From: Rhodococcus triatomae BKS 15-14
GTDB lineage: Bacteria; Actinomycetota; Actinomycetes; Mycobacteriales; Mycobacteriaceae
DNA length: 64,000 nucleotides
NCBI GenBank assembly: GCA_000341795.1
Contig: AODO01000012.1
Location: 124,001 to 188,000 of the forward strand
Direction of reading: 5' to 3'
Every line of letters starts with the position of its first letter. The first letter of the stretch is position 1. Below the pieces are notes generated by a model. The model worked only from the letters and a program-made list of their open reading frames with translations, ran no database searches and had not been told where the DNA came from. Shown one piece after another: positions 8,013-14,881 of the stretch. The position numbers and the translations under genes are program-made.

Positions 8013-9365
8013 ATGCATTGTGTGGTCATCGGTGGGGGACTGGCCGGACTCGCGTCGGCGGTGTGGTTGTCGGAGGCCGGGCACCGGGTGACCCTGCTGG
8101 AGCGGAGGGGCTCGCTGGGCGGGCGGACCATCTCGATGCCGCTCGACGCCGTCGACGACGTTCCGGACAACGGTCAGCACGTCTTCGCCAGCGGATACAC
8201 GGACTTGATGCGGTATCTGACCAGCGTCGGAACGCGCGAGCACGTCAGGTTCCCGGGACGCATGACCTTCAGGATGCCGGGCGGAGCGACACGGAAGTCC
8301 GCATTCTCGGGTGTCCCCGGACTCCGGGCCGCCTGCGGTGACCTGCCGGGTGTCACGGGGAAGGACCGCTGGCGCACCGCCCGTGCGCAGGCGACGCTGA
8401 TCCGCCAAGCACTGCGTCAGCCGCCTTGGCTCGACGATGTCACGGCCGACGAGTGGTTCACGCGGATCGGGATGCCGCGGTCGGCCCGGGATGCCCTCTG
8501 GGACGGCATCGTCATCGGACTCACCGGCGACAAGCCGACCATCTCGTCGGCGAAGGTGCCGGCGGATCTACTGGTCACCGGCATCCGCAGAGCGCGCGCC
8601 GGCCGCACACCCATTTCCATCGGCTACCCGACCGTCGGTCTCGACACCCTCTTCGTCGACAGCGCGGAGAAGACGTTCGCCGAAAGTGGTGTGGACGTGC
8701 GGTATCGGGCAGTCGTCAGGTCGATCGACGTCGCCGACGGCATGGTCGTCGGCGTCACCCTCAAGGACGGGGAACGGATCGCGGCCGATGCTGTGGTGTG
8801 CGCCGTCCCGGTGTGGAACGTGAAGGGTTTGCTCGACCAGGTCCCCGGCCACGAACGGATCCACGAGGCCGTCGACGCACTGACACCGGTGCCGATCGTC
8901 AGCGTGAACCTGTACCTCGACCGTTCGATCGGCATGGCCGACTGGGGTGAGATCCTGCTCGGCGGCGAAGGCGTCCTGGAACAGGTGTGGGACCGGCAGC
9001 GGATGCACGGCCGCGACGCCGCTCGCAACCACTTCTACTCCACGACCGTATCCGCGGCGTACGACCTCATCGGGAAGTCGAACGCCGAGATCACCGAACT
9101 ACAGATGGACATGCTGCGGCGCTTCTACCCGGATGCCCGCGATGCGAAGGTGGTGCACAGTCACGTGGTGCGGATGCCGAAGTCGACATTCGCGCAGCGC
9201 CCGGGAACGGCCGGGATCCGGCCGGACCAGCGCACCCCGGTCGAGGGATTGGCGCTGGCCGGCGACTGGACCCGTACCGACTGGACCACCACCATGGAAG
9301 GGGCATGTCAGAGCGCGGCGCGGGCCGTGGACGTCATCCTGCAGTACGCGGCCGTCCGTAGCTGA
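8013..9365 (+). CDS. hpnE: HpnE-like FAD oxidoreductase (squalene/carotenoid desaturase superfamily)
   Basis: 450 residues from the ATG at 8013; the frame extends upstream but that part overlaps the zinc-ribbon gene. The N-terminal dinucleotide fold VVIGGGLAGLASAVWLSEAG is followed by an acidic residue (LLERR) and GGRT, as in amine oxidase/phytoene-desaturase-type flavoproteins. The C-terminal FAD motif is GDWTRTDWTTTMEGA, typical of hydroxysqualene dehydroxylase HpnE and related desaturases. No squalene or hopanoid synthesis genes are nearby, so the substrate is uncertain. It converges with the ECF42 gene, with only 11 bases between the stops. Confidence 0.65.
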   Translation: MHCVVIGGGLAGLASAVWLSEAGHRVTLLERRGSLGGRTISMPLDAVDDVPDNGQHVFASGYTDLMRYLTSVGTREHVRFPGRMTFRMPGGATRKSAFSGVPGLRAACGDLPGVTGKDRWRTARAQATLIRQALRQPPWLDDVTADEWFTRIGMPRSARDALWDGIVIGLTGDKPTISSAKVPADLLVTGIRRARAGRTPISIGYPTVGLDTLFVDSAEKTFAESGVDVRYRAVVRSIDVADGMVVGVTLKDGERIAADAVVCAVPVWNVKGLLDQVPGHERIHEAVDALTPVPIVSVNLYLDRSIGMADWGEILLGGEGVLEQVWDRQRMHGRDAARNHFYSTTVSAAYDLIGKSNAEITELQMDMLRRFYPDARDAKVVHSHVVRMPKSTFAQRPGTAGIRPDQRTPVEGLALAGDWTRTDWTTTMEGACQSAARAVDVILQYAAVRS

Positions 9366-9376
9366 CCCCGCGGAAC

Positions 9377-10651
9377 TCATCCCGCCCCAGCCGCTTTCGC
9401 CTGCGCCAGGCGTCCGGCGAGAAGGCGTCGCTCCGGCTGTGTCCCGGCGAGGTCGAGTGCCAGTGCGAACGCCTCCGCTGCCTCGGTGTGCCGCCCGGCC
9501 CGCAGCAGCAGGTCGCCGCGCGCCGCCGAGAAGGGCGCGTAGGAGCGCAGTCGCGGGTCGTCGGCGATCTGATCCAGTCGATCGAGTCCGGCGTCGGCGC
9601 CGTCGCGCATCGCGACCGCGACGGCACGGTTCACCGAGACCACGGGTGACGGTGCCAACGACTCCAGGACGTCGTACAGCCCGACGATCTGCGCCCAGTC
9701 GGTGGATTCGATGTCGTCCGCCTCGTCGTGCACCGCGGCGATCGCCGCCTGCACCCCGTACGGCCCGGGTGGTCCGCCGGTCAGCGAGGTGACGACGAGT
9801 TCGGCGCCCTCGGCGATCATCTGCCGGTCCCATCGAGTCCGGTCCTGATCCGCGAGCAGCACCACCTCGCCGCCGATGCCGACCCGGGTCGCGTGCCGGG
9901 CGTGGGTCAGCAGCATCAGCGCCAGCAGACCGGCCACCTCCCGTTCGTGAGGCATCAGCCGGGACAGGATTCGGGTCAGCCGGATCGCCTCGTCGCAGAG
10001 ATCGACCCGTTGCAGCGAATCTCCCGCGCTCGCGACATAGCCCTCCGTGAAGATCGAGTAGATCGCGGCGAGAACGCCGGGCAGCCGCTCCGGCAGCTCC
10101 GCGCCGTCGGGTACCCGGAACGGGATCCGTGACACCCGAATCTTCTTCTTCGCGCGCACGATTCGCTGAGACATCGTCGCGGTCGGGACGAGGAACGCTC
10201 GTGCCACCTCTGGGGTGGTGAGGCCACCGAGGCAGCGCAGCGTCAAGGCGACCCGATCCTCCTCGGCCAGCGCCGGGTGGGTGCAGGTGAAGAACAGTTG
10301 CAGGCGCTCGTCCGGAAGTTCGCCGGCCGTGGTCGCCTCGGTTGCCGGGTCGTGGCGATCCGCCTCGGCCTGGAGGATGGCGAGCCGCGCGGCGTAGGTG
10401 GTGTCCCGGCGGAGGCGATCGACGGCCTTCCTCCTGGCCGTGGTGAGCAGCCATGCTCCCGGTTTTGCGGGCACGCCGTCCCGTGGCCAGTGGATCAGGG
10501 CCGCCTCGACGGCCTCCGAGGTGACCTCTTCGGCGAGGTCGAGATCGCCGAAGCGGGCCACGAGGGCTGCCAGCAGTCGGCCGCGCTCCTCCCGGAAGAC
10601 CGCCTCGACGGCCTCCCGGGAGCGCGCGCGGCCCGCCGCGGGCTCGGTCAC
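9377..10651 (-). CDS. ECF42-type RNA polymerase sigma factor
   Basis: 424 residues, far longer than a normal ECF sigma. Sigma region 2 lies in roughly residues 15-80 (FREERGRLLAALVARFGDLD, then AWLLTTARRKAVDRLRRD) and region 4 around residues 125-165 (LTTPEVARAFLVP followed by RIVRAKKKIR). The remaining ~240 residues are helical and end in a TPR-like stretch, the mark of the ECF42 group, which replaces a classical anti-sigma factor. It lies 3 bases downstream of the DGPF gene and is almost certainly co-transcribed with it, the standard ECF42 arrangement. The stimulus is unknown. Confidence 0.88.
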   Translation of the reverse strand: MTEPAAGRARSREAVEAVFREERGRLLAALVARFGDLDLAEEVTSEAVEAALIHWPRDGVPAKPGAWLLTTARRKAVDRLRRDTTYAARLAILQAEADRHDPATEATTAGELPDERLQLFFTCTHPALAEEDRVALTLRCLGGLTTPEVARAFLVPTATMSQRIVRAKKKIRVSRIPFRVPDGAELPERLPGVLAAIYSIFTEGYVASAGDSLQRVDLCDEAIRLTRILSRLMPHEREVAGLLALMLLTHARHATRVGIGGEVVLLADQDRTRWDRQMIAEGAELVVTSLTGGPPGPYGVQAAIAAVHDEADDIESTDWAQIVGLYDVLESLAPSPVVSVNRAVAVAMRDGADAGLDRLDQIADDPRLRSYAPFSAARGDLLLRAGRHTEAAEAFALALDLAGTQPERRLLAGRLAQAKAAGAG

Positions 10652-10654
10652 GGC

Positions 10655-10996
10655 TCAGTCCCAGTCCGCGATCGGGGTCACCACGATGCGGCCGCCGCCC
10701 TGGGAACCGGGGCAGCGGGCCGCCCAGTCGAGCGCGACGTCGAGATCGGGGACGTCGATGACGTAGAACCCGCCGACGAGCTCTCGGGTCTCGGGGTAGG
10801 GGCCGTCGGTGGTGACGGTGCGCGTGCCGTCGCGGTCCACCTTCACGCTGGTGCCGGAGGTGAGATCGGCGAGGGATTCGCCGGACACGAAGATCCCGGC
10901 GTCCTTCACCTGCTTGTCGTAGACCATCCAGTCCTCGGGCGTGCAGTCGGACGAGGCGTCGGCCGATTGGGCGTGGATGAGCAGCAGGTACTTCAT
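10655..10996 (-). CDS. DGPF (YCII-related) domain protein, partner of the ECF42 sigma
   Basis: 113 residues from the ATG at 10996, preceded by AAGGAGAA; the longer frame upstream has no ribosome site. It is a YCII/DGPF-fold protein: MKYLLLIHAQ at the start, DGPYPETRELVGGFYVIDVP with the namesake D-G-P-Y/F near residue 75, then a dimeric ferredoxin-like half. Such proteins are encoded beside ECF42 sigma factors and are taken to be targets and/or sensors. An upstream promoter matches the ECF42 motif. Confidence 0.85.
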   Translation of the reverse strand: MKYLLLIHAQSADASSDCTPEDWMVYDKQVKDAGIFVSGESLADLTSGTSVKVDRDGTRTVTTDGPYPETRELVGGFYVIDVPDLDVALDWAARCPGSQGGGRIVVTPIADWD

Positions 10997-11042
10997 GACG
11001 TTCTCCTTCGCTTCGGTGCGGCGAGTTGCCGTACGCACTGAC

Positions 11043-11069
11043 GACGAACGGTCGTGCCACGCATCGACA
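11043..11069 (-). promoter_or_regulatory. Candidate ECF42-dependent promoter of the DGPF-sigma operon
   Basis: Read on the minus strand, TGTCGA (11069-11064) is followed after 17 bases by CGTC (11046-11043). That is the -35/-10 pair I recall for ECF42 targets in Streptomyces (TGTCGA and CGA/TC). Transcription would start about 40 bases before the DGPF ATG and autoregulate the sigma operon. The match is seen directly; its use is inferred. Confidence 0.6.
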
Positions 11070-11125
11070 GCCTCACGGAGATTATTTCCGATTCGTGCCG
11101 TCGGCACTCGAGCATCGTGCAGGTT

Positions 11126-11165
11126 GTCAAGGTTCGCTTGACGTACCTGTCAGGGATTGCTTGAC
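11126..11165 (+). promoter_or_regulatory. Tandem operator-like repeats GTCARG-N5-CTTGAC
   Basis: Two copies of the same inverted repeat lie one after the other: GTCAAG-gttcg-CTTGAC at 11126-11142 (perfect) and GTCAGG-gattg-CTTGAC at 11149-11165 (one mismatch). They are 23 bases apart centre to centre and end 24 bases before the start of the small HTH gene, so that protein is a candidate ligand. Each half-site also contains a -35-like TTGAC. Confidence 0.5.
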
Positions 11166-11189
11166 TGATGTGGAGTGAGAGGAGCACGA

Positions 11190-11603
11190 ATGGACGGGAT
11201 GATCGAGCGCGCGCTCGCGGCCGACGTCACACGCAGCGCTGCTGCGGTGACGGTGGCGGCGATGGGGGAGGTCGACCGGCAGGCGGATCTGATCGTTCCG
11301 CCGGGTCCGCTGCCGGGGACGCCGGAACGGGAGGCCGAGTCGACGACGTCGATCCCGGCGACGCGCCAGCTGGCGTGGCAGCTCACGGTGCTGCGGATCC
11401 AGCTCGCCGCCGGACTCGACGGCCTGGAATCGCTGATCGTGCTGCGCGGGCAGGGCGTGACGTGGGCGCTGATCGCGGAGGCCGCCGGCATCACCAGGCA
11501 GGCCGCGCACGAGAGGTGGGGAAGCAGGGTGCGGGCGGTTCTCGACCGCTACGGGGAGGGCATGCCCGAGACCGTCGCCGACGACGATCCGCCAGCCGGG
11601 TGA
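11190..11603 (+). CDS. Small helix-turn-helix protein
   Basis: 137 residues from the ATG at 11190, with GAGAGGAG at 11177-11184. Residues 1-75 are variable and acidic. The C-terminal third holds a helix-turn-helix (VTWALIAEAAGITRQAAHER, about residues 90-109) resembling sigma region 4 or phage-type HTH motifs. No family name was recognised. The gene is divergent from the DGPF-ECF42 operon and sits behind two tandem inverted repeats, so an autoregulatory DNA-binding role is plausible. A hairpin overlaps its stop codon. Confidence 0.7.
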   Translation: MDGMIERALAADVTRSAAAVTVAAMGEVDRQADLIVPPGPLPGTPEREAESTTSIPATRQLAWQLTVLRIQLAAGLDGLESLIVLRGQGVTWALIAEAAGITRQAAHERWGSRVRAVLDRYGEGMPETVADDDPPAG

Positions 11604-11619
11604 GACGGGCCGGCGGATC
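11586..11619. terminator. Terminator hairpin between HTH and SDR genes
   Basis: Arms GATCCGCCAGCC (11586-11597) and GGCCGGCGGATC (11608-11619) pair with one mismatch across a 10-base loop. The hairpin spans the HTH stop codon and ends 8 bases before the convergent SDR stop, fitting a bidirectional terminator. Confidence 0.6.
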
Positions 11620-11627
11620 GTGCGGGG

Positions 11628-12437
11628 TCAGCGGATGGTGTTGCCGAGGTCGATCGGCATGTTGACACCGGTGATGTGCCGCGCCTCGGAGGAGGACAGG
11701 AACGCGACGACGTTCGCGACGTCCTCGGGGTCGCTGAATCCGTCGGGGATGGCCGCCATGAACGTCGGTGCCAGCGTCTCCGCGTAGCGCTCCAGCAACG
11801 GGAGCATGTCGGTCATGATCATCCCGGTGGTCACCCCGTGCGGGTGCACGGAGTTCACACGGATGCGGTGCTCGCCGAGCTCGTTGGCCATCGTCTTCGT
11901 CAGGCCCGCGACGCCGTGCTTGCTGGCGACGTAGTGTCCGTAGAACGGCACGCCCTTGATCCCGGCGACGGAGCTGGTGATGACGATCGATCCACCCTCG
12001 CCCTGCTCGATCAGCTTCGGAATCGCGGCCTTGCAGGTGAAGAACACGCCGGTCAGGTTGACGTCGATGGTCTCCTGCCACTGCTCCGGGGTGATTTCCC
12101 AGGACAGCGCCGCCGAGCAGATGCCCGCGTTCGCGACGACGATGTCGAGCCGCCCGAGTGACTCGACGCCGGCGTCGAGGGCGGCGCTGACGGCGGCGAA
12201 GTCGCGGACATCCGTCTTGGTGGCGACGATCTTGCGGCCCTGCTCCTCGACGAGGCGCACGGTCTCGGCGAGATCCTCCTCGGTGGCGCCGTCGTACGGG
12301 GTGGACGCGAACTTCACGCAGGCGTCGAGCGCGATGATGTCCGCACCCTCGGAGGCGAATTTCACGGCCTCGGCCCTGCCCTGACCGCGCGCCGCGCCCG
12401 TGATGAATGCGACCTTGCCCTCGAACCGCTTGACCAT
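11628..12437 (-). CDS. Mycofactocin-coupled SDR family oxidoreductase
   Basis: 269 residues; ATG at 12437 with GGAGG 10 bases upstream. It is a short-chain dehydrogenase with cofactor loop ITGAARGQGRAEA (residues 12-24), NAG at 103-105 and the catalytic group Ser155/156, Tyr169, Lys173. The insertion after the second beta-strand (about residues 37-52, ALDACVKFASTPYDGA) is characteristic of carveol-dehydrogenase-like SDRs that hold NAD(H) tightly and pass electrons to mycofactocin. No mycofactocin biosynthesis genes are in the window. The substrate is probably a secondary alcohol; which one is unknown. Confidence 0.85.
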   Translation of the reverse strand: MVKRFEGKVAFITGAARGQGRAEAVKFASEGADIIALDACVKFASTPYDGATEEDLAETVRLVEEQGRKIVATKTDVRDFAAVSAALDAGVESLGRLDIVVANAGICSAALSWEITPEQWQETIDVNLTGVFFTCKAAIPKLIEQGEGGSIVITSSVAGIKGVPFYGHYVASKHGVAGLTKTMANELGEHRIRVNSVHPHGVTTGMIMTDMLPLLERYAETLAPTFMAAIPDGFSDPEDVANVVAFLSSSEARHITGVNMPIDLGNTIR

Positions 12438-12563
12438 GTTCCGTAGTCCTCCACATACCGATGACGAGTTGTGTTCACGATCACGGTAGGCGGTGGCGCC
12501 GCGTTGTGTGCCGGATTGTCTCGGCCAGTGGTCGGTGGGGGGCTCGGCGGCACGGCGGACGGG

Positions 12564-14879
12564 TCACCGTCGGGCGAGCAGGAGGACCGACCGGCCGACG
12601 AACACGTCGGAGAGTTCGACGGTGCCCTCGAACTCGCGCCCGCTCAGCCGATCGATCCACCGCCCGGGCGGGAACCGGACGACGGTGCCGTCCCGCCGCC
12701 GCCCGAACCCGGAGATCGACAGCCGCGCCGCCAACGCGATCACCTCGTCGCCGCGCAGGAAGCCGACCATGTGATCGGCCGTGGGGCCGTCCGCGAACAC
12801 GGGGGTGTAGGAACCGCCGACGAAACACCACGGCCGCTCCCGACGCAGTCGCAGCGCCTCACGGACCACCAGCATCTTCACGGATTCGTCGACCGCGTCG
12901 AGCGGGTCGAGCGCCGCGAGCAGGGCGCGCCGCACGACGAAGTCGACGGGCCTGCGATTGTCGGGGTCGACGAGGGAGTCCTCCCACAGTTCGGTGCCCT
13001 GGTAGACGTCGGGGATTCCGGGTGCGACGAGCTGCAGCAGTTTCTGGCCGAGCGCGGCGACCTGGCCGTGCGGCGCCAGTCTGCGAACGACGTTCGCCAT
13101 CGACCGGGCCACGGGCCCACCCACCACGGAGTCGATCCAGTGGTGGACCCGGTCCTCGTACTCCTCGTCCACGGATGCCCAGTCGGTGTGCACCGCCGCT
13201 TCCCGGACCGCCTTGGTTGCGTAGTCGTGCAGCCGCGCCCGCATCAGCGACGTGGGTTCACCGTCGGTGGGCCACACCCCGAACATGGTCTGCCAGAGAA
13301 ACAGTCCCGTGGCGGGGTCCGGACTCGGTGTGATCGTCTCCCACTCACGCACCGACCGTGCCCACAGTTCGGAAGCCTGTGACAGGACACCGATCCGGGC
13401 GCGCACGTCCTCGCCGCGCTTGGTGTCGTGAGTGGAGAGAGTGGTCATCGTGGAGGGCCACGACTTCGCCCGCTCGGCCTGCATCAGGTGGAACTCGGGC
13501 ACCGGGACCGCGAACCGGCCGGGGTTTCCGCCGACCTCCTGCAGGGAGATCAGGCGCGCGGTTCGGTAGAACAGCCGGTCCTCGACGGCTTTCGCTGTCG
13601 CGGCGCCGCAGACCTGCTGCAGGCGGGTCGCGGCCTCACCGTTCGCGAGGACCGCGCCGGTCACGGCGGACAGCGCTGCGACGAGATCGGGCCGCGCGTG
13701 CGCGGCGCCACCCGCGGCGGTCGCGAGGACACCCGCGGTGGGTCCGTAATCCGTTCGGTAGGTGGGGATTCGTGACAGGATCTCGACGACGGCACCGGTG
13801 AGGGACGTGGTGTCCACGGTGACGTGTACGTCCCGTCGGATCGCCTCGACGAGGCGGTCCACCTCGGGTTCGAGACCGCCCCGGAGCACCTCGCGTCTGG
13901 TGTCTCGTTCCGCGGCTGCGAGTACGTCCGCGTCGCCGGCGTCGCCGGTGAACTCGCGGTGCAGTTCGGACAGCGGACCCTCGCCCGCCGGGTCGACGAA
14001 CACGCCACCGAACTCCGCGAGCGCGTCGTATCCGGTCGTACCGTCCACGGGGAGTGCGGGATCGAGCGATTCGCCGTGCGTGAGGATCTTCTCGGCGACC
14101 AGCCAGCGGTCGGGACCGACGAGTGCGCGCAGGCGGGTGAGGTAGCCGGCCGGGTCCGCGAGCCCGTCCGGGTGATCGACCCGGACCCCGTCGACGAGGT
14201 CGTCGGCGATCCACGACGCGACCTCGCCGTGCGTCGCGTCGAACACGGCCGCATCCTCCTGCCGCACCGCGGCCAGGGAGTCGACGGTGAAGAACCGACG
14301 GTAGCCGACGCGTCCGCTGCGCCAGTGGACCAGCTCGTACGCCTGTTCCTCGTGCGTCGGCGCGGGATCGCCGCGGTCGGTTCCGGGCGCGATGGGGAAC
14401 CGGCGTTCGTGGTAGGCCAGCGTCGGTTCCGGTCCCGTCCGGTCGATCGTCAACGCCGTCGCGCTGTCGTCACCGAGTACGGGCACCGCGAATCGCCCTT
14501 GCGTCCAGTCGATGTCGAAGAAGTCCGCGTACCGGGAGCGACGGCCGTTGCGCAACACGTCCCACCACGGGGGGTTCTCCTGCGGCCGGTCCACGCCGAC
14601 GTGGTTGGGGACCAGGTCGATCACGACGCCCATGTCGCGGGCACGCAGATCCGCGACGAGGGCGGCCAGCGCCGCCCGCCCTCCGAGCGCCGCGGACACC
14701 GTCGTCGGGTCGGTGACGTCGTAACCGTGCGTCGAGCCCGCGACCGCGGTCAGGATCGGTGAGAGGTACAGGTGCGAGACGCCGAGCTCCTGGAGGTAGT
14801 CGGCGAGCTTCCGGGCATCGTCCAAGGTCAGGGATTCCGGCCGCAGCTGAAGTCTGTAGGTCGAGGTGATCGGCTGCAC
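12564..14879 (-). CDS. treY: Maltooligosyl trehalose synthase
   Basis: 771 residues, GTG start at 14879, two bases after the treX stop. It is a GH13 isomerase that turns the reducing-end alpha-1,4 bond of maltodextrin into the alpha,alpha-1,1 bond of trehalose. The N-terminal TIM-barrel motifs are clear: STYRLQL, SHLYLSPILTAVAGSTHGYD, VIDLVPNHVGVD and GVRVDHPDGLADPAGYL, and the family-specific RR-rich C-terminal domain is present. It works after TreX debranching and before TreZ, which is encoded about 5 kb further on. It is clearly co-transcribed with treX. Confidence 0.93.
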   Translation of the reverse strand: MQPITSTYRLQLRPESLTLDDARKLADYLQELGVSHLYLSPILTAVAGSTHGYDVTDPTTVSAALGGRAALAALVADLRARDMGVVIDLVPNHVGVDRPQENPPWWDVLRNGRRSRYADFFDIDWTQGRFAVPVLGDDSATALTIDRTGPEPTLAYHERRFPIAPGTDRGDPAPTHEEQAYELVHWRSGRVGYRRFFTVDSLAAVRQEDAAVFDATHGEVASWIADDLVDGVRVDHPDGLADPAGYLTRLRALVGPDRWLVAEKILTHGESLDPALPVDGTTGYDALAEFGGVFVDPAGEGPLSELHREFTGDAGDADVLAAAERDTRREVLRGGLEPEVDRLVEAIRRDVHVTVDTTSLTGAVVEILSRIPTYRTDYGPTAGVLATAAGGAAHARPDLVAALSAVTGAVLANGEAATRLQQVCGAATAKAVEDRLFYRTARLISLQEVGGNPGRFAVPVPEFHLMQAERAKSWPSTMTTLSTHDTKRGEDVRARIGVLSQASELWARSVREWETITPSPDPATGLFLWQTMFGVWPTDGEPTSLMRARLHDYATKAVREAAVHTDWASVDEEYEDRVHHWIDSVVGGPVARSMANVVRRLAPHGQVAALGQKLLQLVAPGIPDVYQGTELWEDSLVDPDNRRPVDFVVRRALLAALDPLDAVDESVKMLVVREALRLRRERPWCFVGGSYTPVFADGPTADHMVGFLRGDEVIALAARLSISGFGRRRDGTVVRFPPGRWIDRLSGREFEGTVELSDVFVGRSVLLLARR

Positions 14880-14881
14880 CG

